DNA of 64,000 nt from WRHT01 sp031550525. GTDB lineage: Bacteria > Desulfobacterota > Desulfovibrionia > Desulfovibrionales > Desulfovibrionaceae. Under the pieces are notes generated by a model. The model was not told where the DNA came from. It saw only the letters and a program-made list of their open reading frames with translations, and searched no databases. Shown here one piece after another: positions 8,608 to 17,993 of this stretch. The position numbers and the translations under genes are program-made. Numbering within the stretch: the stretch's first letter is position 1; each line of letters opens with the position of its first letter. The stretch is from the NCBI GenBank assembly GCA_031550525.1, contig JAVBON010000002.1, positions 62,001-126,000 of the forward strand, read 5' to 3'.

Positions 8608-10127
8608 CAGCGCTCCCGTAAAGCATTCTGCTTGGCCCGTAGTATGGGTTTAAGCAGATAACTCAGCACTGTCTTTTTGCCGGTTATTATATCCACCTGC
8701 GCGGTCATGCCCGGCAGAATCTCGTACGACTGCCCGTTATGCACAATGGCGTTGCTGGTGGTTAAAAGGCGTATTTCATAATAAATGTCGCCACGGTTAT
8801 CTTCAAAGGTATCGTCGCTTATGCTTTCAAGGGTGGCGTCCAGGCCGCCGTAAATTGTAAAGTCGTAAGAGCTTATTTTTATAACCGCCCGCTGCTTTTT
8901 GGCAGGATCGTTGGATGTATGCAAAAATGCGCGGTCCGCCGGGCTTACTCTGGCTTCTATGAGCAACTGCTCGTCAATGGGCAGGATTTCCATAATAGTC
9001 CCGCCGGGCGGGACGCTCCCCCCAACGGTGTTGAGCAATATGCGCTTTACCTTGCCTTTTACCGGCGAGCGCAGGTCGGTACGCTTTACCGTATCGCCGC
9101 GCGCGGCCAACAGAGTTGTTACAGAGCTTAAGGCGGCGCTCTTTTTGTTAAGCTCCTCCTGCACCATGCTCTGCCACTCAAGGCGGCGGGCGTTTATTTT
9201 TTCCTCAGCGGCCGTAACCGCGCTTTTGGCGCGTGAAATGCTTTGCGTGGTGGTGGCAAAGTCGCCTTCAAGGGAGGCCAGATTCTGCTCCAGGTTCATA
9301 TAATCCATACGCGAATAAGTGCCCTTCTCCATCAGCGGTTTGGCCAAATCGCGCCGTTGTATGGCAATTTTCAGGTTGGCCTGTGTGCTTTTCAGCCTGG
9401 CCTCGTGCTCCTGCACCTCGCGCTTGCGCTGCTCCAGTTCAGCCTCCAGCGAGCGCAGCTCGGTGCGGCGCTGGTCCTGGCGCGAAGCGTGCAAATCCAT
9501 TTCGCCCTGTACTATGCCGGGGTATTGGGCGCGCAATTCATCGCTGAAAACAGGCGGCTTGTTGTCGCGCTCGGCGCGCAGGCGCGTTACCTCGGCCTCC
9601 AGCGCCGCCTGATTGTCCTTTTGCTCCTGCAAGGTGCTCTGAGCCAGCACGTTGGAGATGCGGGCCACCACCTGGCCCTCGGCCACGTCATCGCCCTGCC
9701 GCACCATCAGGCCCTCCAGCACGCCGCCTTCAAGGTACTGAATCTCCTGAATGGCCTGGGCCGGAACCACCTGCCCCTGCGCCTTGGTTACTTCGTCCAG
9801 CTTGGTGCTGGCCGCCCAAATGGCGGCCGCCGCGAAAAACAGCACCACGGCAAGAGATATGACATAGGTGCGCGGCTTGCCGTGCCGGTAAATGGCGGCA
9901 TCGGCCTCGCTCATAAACTCCAGTTCAACCGGATCAATTGAACTGTCAAAGAAAAAACGCTCAAAGCGCTGCTTGGCGGAACCGCCGGAAAGAGCGGCGG
10001 CTTTTCTGGAAAACCACGAGCCCTTGCCTGCCTGCGACGCGCCGGGCGCTGGCGCGCCCGCCTGCGGCTGGCCGCCGGGCATTGCGGCCTTGAGCGCCGC
10101 CAGTTTCTTACTGTTTTGATCTTGCAT
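8607..10127 (-). CDS. lapC: Type I secretion membrane fusion protein (HlyD/LapC family)
   Basis: About 506 residues. A Pro/Ala-rich cytoplasmic N terminus is followed by one membrane segment near 86-106, a biotinyl-lipoyl-like half (LEGLMVRQGDDVAEGQVVARI), long coiled coils rich in Glu, Arg and Gln (about 180-360), then the second lipoyl half and beta-barrel domain (DLRSPVKGKV, PPGGTIMEILP, LPGMTAQVDI). This layout links the inner-membrane ABC exporter to TolC. An in-frame TTG at 10214 extends the frame, but ATG 10127 better fits the family; the ribosome site (GAG) is weak. The gene is coupled to lapG downstream. Confidence 0.88.
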   Translation of the reverse strand: MQDQNSKKLAALKAAMPGGQPQAGAPAPGASQAGKGSWFSRKAAALSGGSAKQRFERFFFDSSIDPVELEFMSEADAAIYRHGKPRTYVISLAVVLFFAAAAIWAASTKLDEVTKAQGQVVPAQAIQEIQYLEGGVLEGLMVRQGDDVAEGQVVARISNVLAQSTLQEQKDNQAALEAEVTRLRAERDNKPPVFSDELRAQYPGIVQGEMDLHASRQDQRRTELRSLEAELEQRKREVQEHEARLKSTQANLKIAIQRRDLAKPLMEKGTYSRMDYMNLEQNLASLEGDFATTTQSISRAKSAVTAAEEKINARRLEWQSMVQEELNKKSAALSSVTTLLAARGDTVKRTDLRSPVKGKVKRILLNTVGGSVPPGGTIMEILPIDEQLLIEARVSPADRAFLHTSNDPAKKQRAVIKISSYDFTIYGGLDATLESISDDTFEDNRGDIYYEIRLLTTSNAIVHNGQSYEILPGMTAQVDIITGKKTVLSYLLKPILRAKQNALRER

Positions 10128-10259
10128 GGCTATATGTAATCTCGCTATTTCAAAAAGTATAAACTCACGTTGCGCCCGATACCCAACTTCATGTTGGCAA
10201 CCCCAATATAACAAGTTGTGGGGTCAAGTGGGTTCACCCCCCTTGCGGGCCTGGGCGGA

Positions 10260-10290
10260 GCCCAGATTTAAACAAATCTGGCTTCATCCA
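10260..10290. repeat. Intergenic hairpin repeat, family A
   Basis: An 8-bp hairpin (10262-10269 with 10274-10281) followed by GCTTCATCCA. Read on the minus strand it is TGGATGAAGCCAG plus the hairpin. Related copies are at 25226-25263, 35127-35157 and 53579-53607. It lies between the ABC exporter and fusion-protein genes. Confidence 0.5.
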
Positions 10291-10305
10291 TTTATGCCTT
10301 TACGT

Positions 10306-12915
10306 CTAGCCTGCCTGCGCGGGCTTTTGCTGCCGGGCTTTTTGGGCTTGCACGGCTTTCATCTGTTGCTGGCGCAGGTAGCCCAGCACATCGTTTTTGG
10401 GCCCGTCGGCAACAATGCGCCCGTTTTCCATAATCACCAGGCGCTCCACCAGATCCAGCAAGCTCAGGCGGTGGGTGATCAGCACAAAGGTTTTATCACC
10501 CATGGTCTCGCCAAGGCGGACCTTGAGGCGGGCCTCGGAGTTGTTATCCATATTGCTGCTGGGCTCGTCGAAAATAAGAATATCCGGGTCACGCAAAAGG
10601 GCGCGGGCTATGGCCACGGATTGCCGCTGCCCGCCGGAAAGGTTCATGCCGCGCTCGCCCACCTGCATGCCGAAGCCAGCGGGGTTGTTGCGCACAAAAT
10701 CGGTAACACCGGCAATATTGGCCGCCCGCAGAATCATGCGGTCGTCCACGTTGACGCTGCCAAAGGCAATGTTGTCGCGCACCGAGCCGTAAAACAGGTA
10801 GTTATCCTGCGAGACATAGCCAAAGCGGTAGCGCAGGGTTGTGGTGTCCAACTGGCGTATGTCTACGCCGCCCATTTTAACCGCGCCTTCAGTGGGTTGA
10901 TACAGCCCCACGCACAAACGTCCGAAAGAGCTTTTTCCGGAACCCATGGAACCGATGATGCCCACCTTCTCGCCGGGGCGTATGGTAATATTGATGTTTT
11001 CCAAGGCAAAGCGCTCGCTTTGCGGGTATTTGAAGCTTATGCCTTCCATTTGCAGCGAAGGCTCCAACTCGCCAAAATCCACATAGCTGTCTCCGGCCAC
11101 GTTTTCGGTGGGCAGGCGCATTAGTTGATCCAAGGCTTTAAGAGCCATGCGCGATTGCTGCAGGCGCGCGAACATGCCGGCCAGTTGCGAAAGCGGAGCC
11201 ATGGCCCGCCCGGCCAGCATGTTGCTGGCTATAATGCCGCCCATGCTAAGTTTACCGTCTATGTTAAGGTAAACGCCGAAAATGATTATGCCCACGCTTA
11301 CAAGCTGCGTTAAAAGCACGGTGCCGGAGGTGGAAAGCGTGGTCATGCGCTTGGAGTTAGCGTTAGACATGGCGCTAAGGCTTACCACCTTTTCCCAGGC
11401 GCTTTGCATGCGGCCTTCGGCCATGCTGGTTTTAACGGTCTCAAGGCCGTTTATAACCTCAACCAGCAAGGCGTTTTTTTGCATATTCTCTTTAAAGCCC
11501 TTTTCGCTAACCTGCTGCATGGGCAATTGCATGAAAAAGCCCATACCCAGCACAACAGGTATGGCTAAAAGCGGCACCAGCACCACAGGGCCGCCAATCA
11601 TGCCTATAACACCCAGAAAAACCACCAAAAAGGGCAGATCTATAAGCGTCATCATGGTGGAGGAGCTAAAAAACTCGCGCAGTGATTCAAACTCGCGCAG
11701 GTTGTTGGCTAGGGAGCCGGTGGAATCGGGTTTATGGTCAAGACGCAGGGCCAGCACGTGCTGCATGAGTTTGCCGGCCATTATTATATCGGCGTTGCGC
11801 CCGGCAATATCCACAAAATAGCCGCGCAGGTTGCGCAGCAAAAAGTCGAAGATATAGGCGATCATTATGCCTATGCCAAGGGTCCACAAGGTTTCAATGG
11901 CGTTAAGGCCGTTGGGCACCACGCGGTCGTACACGTTCATAAAAAAGAGCGGAGCGGCCAGGGTGAGCAGGTTGGTTACCAGACTGGCCGCGAACACATG
12001 CTTGTATATGGGCATGGAACCGGCCAGAGTGCCCCAGAACCAGCGGCTGTGATCCAGCAATTGCAGCTTGCTGGCTCTGGCATCAAGCCGGGCGGCCATT
12101 TTTACGAAAATGGCGTAGCCAATGTATTCTTTTTCCAGCGCGGCACGGGGCAGTTTGCGCTCGGCACTGCCCTGCTCCGCCATAATAATAGTAACGCTCT
12201 CTTCATCTTGCGCCGTGAGTATGCAGGCGTTGTTGTTTTGCAGCATCAGGATGCAAGGCAAAGTGAGAGATGAAATCTGTTCCAGTTTCGGCTTGGAGGC
12301 TATGGCCGCCTCAATGCCGGAGGCGCGGGCCGCCCGCAAGATAATGGACGGACGCATGCTGGCCGGGCCGGAAGGAAGGCTTGCCGCTATTACGTTGGCG
12401 GAAACCGGCCTGCCCTCACGCTTGGCTAAAAGCGCCAGGCACTGCAATAGAGGCGAATGGTATTCAATATCCGCCGGGCTTGGCTCCACTACCCACGAAT
12501 CGGCCAAATCGCGCGGGGCCTGGCCTTGATCCGCCCCAAAGCCGGTATTTTTATCGGCCTCGTCACGCGAGGGCAGCTTTACATACAGATCATCCGGCTG
12601 GGCAAGGGGCTCCCGCGCGGTATTATCCGTAACAGGCGGCTGCGGCGCGGCAGGCTCGCAAGGCTGCGCGGCGGCCAGGCCGTCTTTTACGTCCAGAGCG
12701 CTTTCAGGGCTTGCAATATTTACTCCCCCCCCGCCATTTGATAAGGAAGAATTACCCCGCGCGTCGGCATCAAGAGCAACAAAAGATTCTTCCATAAGCA
12801 TGCCGCGCCCGGCTGGATTTTGCCCTTGCCCTGAAGAAGCGGCCCCGCCTTCGGCAGGTGCTATGCTTACCGATGGCGCTGTTTTTTTATTTTTTTCATC
12901 ATTTTGTTTTGACAA
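10306..12915 (-). CDS. lapB: Type I secretion ABC exporter (LapB/LssB type)
   Basis: About 869 residues: a disordered, Ala/Pro-rich N terminus of roughly 130 residues, a C39-peptidase-like domain without the catalytic Cys (LQCLALLAKREGRPV), six membrane segments, and a nucleotide-binding domain with Walker A GSMGSGKSS near 655, signature LSGGQRQ near 760, Walker B ILIFDEP near 780 and the switch His in ITHRLS. The inactive C39-like domain is usual for exporters of RTX adhesins that keep their N terminus. I start at the TTG at 12915 because GGAG lies six bases before it; the frame extending to 13044 has no such site. The long low-complexity N-terminal extension is unusual. It heads the minus-strand Lap operon. 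Confidence 0.9.
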   Translation of the reverse strand: MSKQNDEKNKKTAPSVSIAPAEGGAASSGQGQNPAGRGMLMEESFVALDADARGNSSLSNGGGGVNIASPESALDVKDGLAAAQPCEPAAPQPPVTDNTAREPLAQPDDLYVKLPSRDEADKNTGFGADQGQAPRDLADSWVVEPSPADIEYHSPLLQCLALLAKREGRPVSANVIAASLPSGPASMRPSIILRAARASGIEAAIASKPKLEQISSLTLPCILMLQNNNACILTAQDEESVTIIMAEQGSAERKLPRAALEKEYIGYAIFVKMAARLDARASKLQLLDHSRWFWGTLAGSMPIYKHVFAASLVTNLLTLAAPLFFMNVYDRVVPNGLNAIETLWTLGIGIMIAYIFDFLLRNLRGYFVDIAGRNADIIMAGKLMQHVLALRLDHKPDSTGSLANNLREFESLREFFSSSTMMTLIDLPFLVVFLGVIGMIGGPVVLVPLLAIPVVLGMGFFMQLPMQQVSEKGFKENMQKNALLVEVINGLETVKTSMAEGRMQSAWEKVVSLSAMSNANSKRMTTLSTSGTVLLTQLVSVGIIIFGVYLNIDGKLSMGGIIASNMLAGRAMAPLSQLAGMFARLQQSRMALKALDQLMRLPTENVAGDSYVDFGELEPSLQMEGISFKYPQSERFALENINITIRPGEKVGIIGSMGSGKSSFGRLCVGLYQPTEGAVKMGGVDIRQLDTTTLRYRFGYVSQDNYLFYGSVRDNIAFGSVNVDDRMILRAANIAGVTDFVRNNPAGFGMQVGERGMNLSGGQRQSVAIARALLRDPDILIFDEPSSNMDNNSEARLKVRLGETMGDKTFVLITHRLSLLDLVERLVIMENGRIVADGPKNDVLGYLRQQQMKAVQAQKARQQKPAQAG

Positions 12916-13349
12916 AGAGTTCTCCTGCGTGTAAACGCGGCCTTGCCGGAAAAGCGCGTTCCACCATGGCGGCCAACAGCCGTAGGCCCGGCCGATGTAA
13001 TTACAAACTATATAATTAGATATGCATCCGGCAAATACTGTCAAATGCGTTATAATATTCGCAAAATATAATACAAGAGCCGATAGGCTGTAAAAGCTTA
13101 TTTTTTACATAAAAAAATTAGTTTGCATGGGTATGGGGTTTTACGATATTATTAGCACATACCAGACCAGTTCGCCCTGAATTGTTTATTTGCGTCAAAC
13201 TTGACTTTTTAATTCTTTTTACATTATTCCGTCTTGTTTTCAAGAAATATAACTATTATTCTATTTGCATGCATAACGTTTTTATATCCGTTCCCGAATG
13301 GCGTTGTATACGGGTATAAGAAAAAGCATAAGCACGGCGAGGAGTTACT
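12916..13349. promoter_or_regulatory. Divergent promoter region between the ABC exporter and tolC
   Basis: This 430-bp AT-rich spacer separates two secretion genes transcribed outward and must hold both promoters. A candidate for tolC is TTGACT at 13201-13206 with TTATTC at 13224-13229 (17-bp spacing), about 120 bases before the ATG. A TATAAT lies at 13050-13055 without a clear upstream partner. I see no gene here. Confidence 0.4.
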
Positions 13350-14777
13350 ATGAACAAATTGTTTCGCGACAGCATCATTACCGCGCTAGCGCTGTTATTT
13401 GTAACCGCTGGCAGCTTGGCCGCGCAAGCTGCCGAAGCGCCGGCTGAAGCAAAATTCAGCATCCGCGATTCCATTGATGCAACCTTGCGTAACAACCCCA
13501 CTATCAAAGCCTTTCAGGAATACAGGCAGGCCACGGAATACGACCTTGCCCGCTCCTATAACGGCTACCTGCCCCGCCTGGATTTACGCGCGGGCATAGG
13601 TATGGAACAGTGGGAAGACGCCACCACCAGACAAGATAGCTATTCGCAAGACAAACACAAATTTTACGGGCGGTCGGACGCTTCGCTCACCCTCACCTAT
13701 GACATATTCTCCGGCTTCGCCACCGATAGCCGCGTGGATATGTCCAAGGCCATGCTCAGCTCGGCTGAATACCGCCTGCTGGACAACGCCGAGGTTCTGG
13801 CCTTGGATGCCATACTGGCCCACGTAGAAACGCACCGCCAGCGCCAGTTGCTCTCTCTGGCTGAAATTAACGTGCGCAACCACCAAGGCATTCTGGAGTC
13901 GCAAATTGAGCGGCAGGCGGCAGGTGTAGCCAACCTTTCCGATGTTACCCAAACGCAGGCCCGCCTCTCCCGCGCAGAATCCACCTTGGCCGAAACCAAA
14001 ATGGCTCTGCAACACGCCTACACCAACTACAAAATTCTTACCGGCATCATGCCCAGTGGGCTGGAAACTCCCGTTGAGCCGGAATACGCGTACCCCAGCC
14101 TGGAAAACGCCCTGGCCAACAGCATGACCAGCAACGCCAAAGTACGATCCAAGCGTGCCGACGTTGACAGCTCCTACGCCCAGAAAGAATTGGATAAAGC
14201 AGCCTTTTGGCCCCGCCTGTATGTAGAAGCAGGCCCGGCCTACAGTTGGCAGAACGGCAGCAGCGACACCGACCAGTGGAGCACAGCCGTGCAACTGCGT
14301 ACCGAATGGAACCTTTACAACGGCAGCTACGACAGTAATATGCTCAGCGGCAACAAGGCCCGCATCCGCCAAGGCAACCGCGAGCTGCAAGCTCTGCGCG
14401 ACAACCTGGCCGAGCAGACCGAAAACACCTGGAACCAATTGCAGGCCACGCGCGAACTGGTTATTTTCTACTCCAACGCCGTGCTCTACAACACCCAGAC
14501 CCGCGACATGTATCTGGATCAGTTCAACGTCGGTCAGCGCTCGCTTATGGACGTGCTTGATTCGGAAAACGAGCTTTTCAGCACATCCATTCAGCTTGTT
14601 ACCGCCCAAATGAACGAGGTTGCAGCCCAATATCGCCTGCTGGCCCTTGGCGGACGCCTCTTCAGCTACTTCGGCATTGATAAGGCGGGCCTGAACGTGG
14701 CCACCGACGGCCAAGACGGCACCGACCGCGACCTGGCACGCGATGTAATTAACAACCATGCATTTATGCCGGAATAA
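13350..14777 (+). CDS. TolC-family outer-membrane channel for type I secretion
   Basis: The 475-residue protein begins with a signal peptide (hydrophobic 9-24, cleavage near AQAAEA) and shows the two-fold repeated outer-membrane efflux protein architecture, with long amphipathic helices (RQLLSLAEINVRNHQGIL, and the second-half QFNVGQRSLMDVLDSENEL). The QRSLMDVLD motif is typical of LapE/AgitTolC-type type I secretion channels. It should form the exit duct for the adjacent ABC exporter and fusion protein. GAGGAG precedes the ATG. It is divergent from the exporter operon and ends with a strong terminator. Confidence 0.92.
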   Translation: MNKLFRDSIITALALLFVTAGSLAAQAAEAPAEAKFSIRDSIDATLRNNPTIKAFQEYRQATEYDLARSYNGYLPRLDLRAGIGMEQWEDATTRQDSYSQDKHKFYGRSDASLTLTYDIFSGFATDSRVDMSKAMLSSAEYRLLDNAEVLALDAILAHVETHRQRQLLSLAEINVRNHQGILESQIERQAAGVANLSDVTQTQARLSRAESTLAETKMALQHAYTNYKILTGIMPSGLETPVEPEYAYPSLENALANSMTSNAKVRSKRADVDSSYAQKELDKAAFWPRLYVEAGPAYSWQNGSSDTDQWSTAVQLRTEWNLYNGSYDSNMLSGNKARIRQGNRELQALRDNLAEQTENTWNQLQATRELVIFYSNAVLYNTQTRDMYLDQFNVGQRSLMDVLDSENELFSTSIQLVTAQMNEVAAQYRLLALGGRLFSYFGIDKAGLNVATDGQDGTDRDLARDVINNHAFMPE

Positions 14778-14796
14778 TCCGGACCAAGATTGCCTA

Positions 14797-14837
14797 AAAA
14801 AATCCCCCGGCGCTGTGCCAGCGCCGGGGGATTTTTT
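14797..14837 (+). terminator. Rho-independent terminator of tolC
   Basis: An 18-bp perfect stem (14797-14814 with 14820-14837), GC-rich at the loop side, ending in six T. It starts 19 bases after the tolC stop. Confidence 0.92.
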
Positions 14838-14876
14838 CAGGCAAATGTAAGGATAAGCCCTCTTCAGGGCCGGAGA

Positions 14877-14942
14877 AGATGAATAAGTAAGCGGCGTAGC
14901 CGCTTACTTATTCATCTTATATCCGTATTCATCTTATATCCG
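14877..14942. repeat. 19-bp hairpin followed by a 17-bp tandem duplication
   Basis: A perfect 19-bp stem (14877-14895 with 14899-14917) has a 3-base loop. Its right arm overlaps the first of two exact tandem copies of a 17-base unit (14909-14925 and 14926-14942, beginning TATTCATCTT). The rest of the 14838-15136 spacer shows no gene. Confidence 0.6.
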
Positions 14943-15136
14943 TCCGCAAAGGGCGGTTGTGTTTTGGCGCCTGAGAGGCATCAGGGAACATGGTGCTGCC
15001 GCCCTGCCCCCTTGAGGCCCAAACTTTTGCATTGCGGCACGCGGCCTTTTTATACTATACCGCAACTTTACCAAGATTTTTCCGGTGGTACGCTCCATCG
15101 GTTTCGGGTCACCGCCCGGTAAAGGAGTTTTTTGTC

Positions 15137-16057
15137 ATGGCCATTAAAGTAGCGGTTTGCGGCTTGGGCAACATCGGCAGGCATGTTATAGACAGCCTTC
15201 TGTCAGCGCCGGATATGCAATGCCTTGGCGTAATACGCCGTGCCTCATCCATGGGTTCCCAGCCTTTTTGCCTCAAAGGCGCGCGCGAGTTTGATTCATT
15301 CGAGGCGCTTTGCGCCGCTGCCGGAAAACCCGAAGTAGCCATACTGTGCGGCCCCTCGCGCAACTGCCCGTCCGATGCCGCCGCCTACCTGCAACAAGGT
15401 GTGCGTACGGTGGATAGCTTTGATATACACGGCGAAATACCCAAAGTTATGAAGGAGCTGGACGATGTGGCCCGCAAGCACGGCCAGGCCGCCATTGTAT
15501 CGGCAGGGTGGGACCCCGGCACGGACTCCGTGTTTCGCGCCATGTTTGAGGCCATGGCCCCCAAAGGCACTACTTTTACCAACTTCGGGCGCGGGCGCTC
15601 CATGGGGCACTCGGTATGCGCGCGCTCCATAAAAGGGGTGGCCGATGCCACCGCCATAACCATACCCATGGGCGGCGGGCGGCACTCTCGCCTGGTATAC
15701 GTGCTGCTGCAACAGGGCGTATCTTTTGAGCAGGTTAAAAAAGACCTGGCCGCCGACCCCTACTTCGCCCACGACCCCTTGGAAGTGCGCCAGGTTAACA
15801 GCCCGGCTGAACTGGCCGCTGTGGCCGACAACTCTCACGGGGTGCTTATGGAACGCCTTGGCGCTTCCGGCAGCACATCTAACCAGCGCCTTACCTTTGA
15901 CATGCGCATAGATAACCCGGCCCTCACGGCCCAGGTACTGGTATCCTGCGCCAGAGCCGTAACCCGCATGCAGCCCGGCTGCCATACCCTCATAGACGTG
16001 CCGCCGGTGGCCCTGCTGCCGGGCGAACGCATGGAGCATATAGCCAGACTGGTTTAA
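15137..16057 (+). CDS. ddh: meso-Diaminopimelate D-dehydrogenase
   Basis: The 306-residue enzyme reduces L-2-amino-6-oxopimelate (as its cyclic form) with ammonia and NADPH to meso-diaminopimelate, a one-step route to lysine and peptidoglycan precursor. Evidence: N-terminal Rossmann motif VAVCGLGNIG, TVDSFDIHGEIP, SAGWDPGTDS and GRGRSMGHSVCA, all characteristic of Ddh. Length is close to the usual 300-330. The ATG at 15137 follows AAAGGAG; the frame extends upstream to 14990 but that part is not Ddh-like. It stands alone, followed by a strong terminator, with no other lysine genes nearby. Confidence 0.9.
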   Translation: MAIKVAVCGLGNIGRHVIDSLLSAPDMQCLGVIRRASSMGSQPFCLKGAREFDSFEALCAAAGKPEVAILCGPSRNCPSDAAAYLQQGVRTVDSFDIHGEIPKVMKELDDVARKHGQAAIVSAGWDPGTDSVFRAMFEAMAPKGTTFTNFGRGRSMGHSVCARSIKGVADATAITIPMGGGRHSRLVYVLLQQGVSFEQVKKDLAADPYFAHDPLEVRQVNSPAELAAVADNSHGVLMERLGASGSTSNQRLTFDMRIDNPALTAQVLVSCARAVTRMQPGCHTLIDVPPVALLPGERMEHIARLV

Positions 16058-16077
16058 CGCGCTTCAAATCCTTGAAT

Positions 16078-16117
16078 TTTAAAAGCTCCCGCCTGCGTTT
16101 AGGCGGGAGCTTTTAAA
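16078..16117 (+). terminator. Terminator of ddh
   Basis: A 17-bp stem (16078-16094 with 16101-16117) with GC core and flanking A and T runs, 20 bases after the ddh stop; symmetrical, so it could act in both directions. The remainder of 16118-16302 shows no gene. Confidence 0.85.
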
Positions 16118-16302
16118 CATGATAGCGACTTCGTAAAAACTACCCGCCCTCAAACAACTTTAGCGGCGTCGCACTGAAAGCATCACGCTATCCCCATAGC
16201 GGCTAGCTTTGCTGTCAGCCCCCACCGCTGCCGTACAAAATATGCCGATATTCCGCCTGCTTTATTGCCTTGCCCTCAAGGTTGCGCTAACCTGCAAGCA
16301 TT

Positions 16303-17760
16303 ATGCGTATATTTAAGCCCGCGCCAGGCCAGCCTGCATATAAACCAACCCCACCCGCCAAGCGTGCCCGCTTTGCGGGCCTGGCCGCGTTGTCGCTTGT
16401 GCTGCTGTTTGCCGCCGCATGTACTCCCCAGCTAAGCACGGCTGTAATCCGCCAGGATTATTTGCAGGGCGATCTGGCCTCGCTTCAGGCTAAAATGGAA
16501 ACAGCGCATGAAAAAAGCGGCACCCTTACCAGCACGCTCAATCTGGCAAGGGTTTACCAGATGCGCGGCCTTTGGCAGAACTCCATGGACACCTTTGAGG
16601 AAGCCCGCCAGATAGTGGAGGACTATGAAAAACGCGCCATAGTCAACGTGCGCGCCATGGCTGGGGGTGTGGGCAACGTCACGCTTTCGCGCGGCAGCGG
16701 CGGGTATTTCGGAACAGGCTACGAGCGCGCGCTTATGCATACGCTTAATTCCATAAACTACCTGATGCTGAACAACCCTGAAGGCGCGGCGGTTGAAATG
16801 CGCCGCATGGAAACCCGGCAGGAATTATGGCTTGAAGAAAAATCAGAGCGCATGCGCCAACTGGCGGAAAAAGCCCAAAGCGGGCAACAGTATGGGAGTG
16901 ACAGCATACCAGGCTACAGCCTGCGTGAGATATTGGAAGACGCTGAAGTACAAAGCCTGATGCGCGGATATCAGGATTCTTTCTCCTACGCGCTCAGCGC
17001 CATAATCTGCCGTATTGCGGGAGATAATGAATACGCGCTGGTAAGCCTGCGCCGCGCCTGTGCCCTTAACCAGCAGGCCGAGCAAATGTTCCGCGCGGTC
17101 TGGGGCAAAAACACGCCGACAGGCAAAGCATGGGAGCCAAAAGTGCCGCCCTTGCCCGCGCCCGGCACGGGCGACCTGGAAATAACCGTCGTTATTCTTG
17201 GCGGCCTCACCCCGGCCAAACGCATGGAGCAATTGCGCGTTCCCAACCCGGTTACCGGATACCTGCTTATAGATATGCCGTCATATCACCCCATGGTTAA
17301 AGACACGGGCCTGCCCCAGGGCCTGTTTCCGTTTAATGGCGAGCGTTATACGCTGCTCAATACAAATATTCTGGCCTTCAGCGAGTTGCAGGACGAGTTG
17401 AGCTATGAAATAGGAGCGGCCATAAGCCGGGCGATAACCCGCGCGGCCGTTGCAACCGGCAGCAGGGTGGCCGCGTCCTCAAACAGAGACACACAGGCCG
17501 CCGCCGGTCTTATAGGGCTGCTGGTAACGCTTGGCATGGACGCATACGCCAGTATTGATGCCCAAAACGTGCGCAACTGGGAGATGCTGCCCGCCTTCGG
17601 ATCCCTTGCCATAACCAGCATGCCGCGCATGAAAGCGCTGGAATTGAATTTTACAGAAGAAGCGCAACATATAGAAATTGATGAAAAAACGCGCGGCCTG
17701 ATATTTTTGGTGGATCAAACAGCGGAGAGCTACAGCACTGTAAGCTGGGTGCAGTATTAG
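16303..17760 (+). CDS. Predicted lipoprotein of COG3014-like type, function unknown
   Basis: The 485-residue protein has a basic N terminus, a hydrophobic segment and a lipobox-like FAAAC (Cys near residue 40), so it is probably lipid-anchored. The region after it is helical with TPR-like spacing (LARVYQMRGLWQNSMDTFEEA; INYLMLNNPEGAAVEMRRME). A glycine-rich GGVGNVTLSRGSGGYFGTGYER stretch is characteristic of a conserved family of unknown function (COG3014, recalled from memory). The C-terminal half is beta-rich. No clear ribosome site. Isolated between terminators; no functional hint from neighbours. Confidence 0.65.
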   Translation: MRIFKPAPGQPAYKPTPPAKRARFAGLAALSLVLLFAAACTPQLSTAVIRQDYLQGDLASLQAKMETAHEKSGTLTSTLNLARVYQMRGLWQNSMDTFEEARQIVEDYEKRAIVNVRAMAGGVGNVTLSRGSGGYFGTGYERALMHTLNSINYLMLNNPEGAAVEMRRMETRQELWLEEKSERMRQLAEKAQSGQQYGSDSIPGYSLREILEDAEVQSLMRGYQDSFSYALSAIICRIAGDNEYALVSLRRACALNQQAEQMFRAVWGKNTPTGKAWEPKVPPLPAPGTGDLEITVVILGGLTPAKRMEQLRVPNPVTGYLLIDMPSYHPMVKDTGLPQGLFPFNGERYTLLNTNILAFSELQDELSYEIGAAISRAITRAAVATGSRVAASSNRDTQAAAGLIGLLVTLGMDAYASIDAQNVRNWEMLPAFGSLAITSMPRMKALELNFTEEAQHIEIDEKTRGLIFLVDQTAESYSTVSWVQY

Positions 17761-17768
17761 CACATAAT

Positions 17769-17824
17769 GGCGTGGTTTAAGGCGCAAGCTCACATCGGCG
17801 TGGTTTAAGGCGCAAGCCCACATC
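17769..17824. repeat. Two tandem 28-bp direct repeats
   Basis: Units 17769-17796 and 17797-17824 differ at one base. They begin immediately after the lipoprotein gene stop. The spacer 17761-18028 contains no gene. Confidence 0.8.
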
Positions 17825-17993
17825 AAGTTTTTAAAGTTTCAGCCTAGAGGGGTTTTCTTACTTTATCTACCTTGATGGGGGCATATCACTCTGCGGTGGG
17901 GGCTTCTATTTCAGGCAAGTGGGTTAAGCTTGCTATTACAATCCGCCACAAAGAAAGGCCCCTTACTGGCGGAAGGGACCTTTCGGAGGATGG

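Noticed and set aside
10126..11124. 332-codon plus-strand frame across the exporter genes
   Set aside because: Lies antisense to the fusion-protein and ABC exporter genes; no motif and low-complexity composition.
13584..14759. 391-codon frame antisense to tolC
   Set aside because: Fully inside a well-supported TolC gene and without any recognisable motif.
14955..15015. Cobalamin-riboswitch-like core (AGGGAA-N3-GGTG) upstream of ddh
   Set aside because: The core matches and a TGG-GCC segment precedes it, but the downstream AAxxCC, CCCGC-ACTGT and GCCACTG boxes are not found, and ddh is not a B12-related gene. Too likely to be chance.
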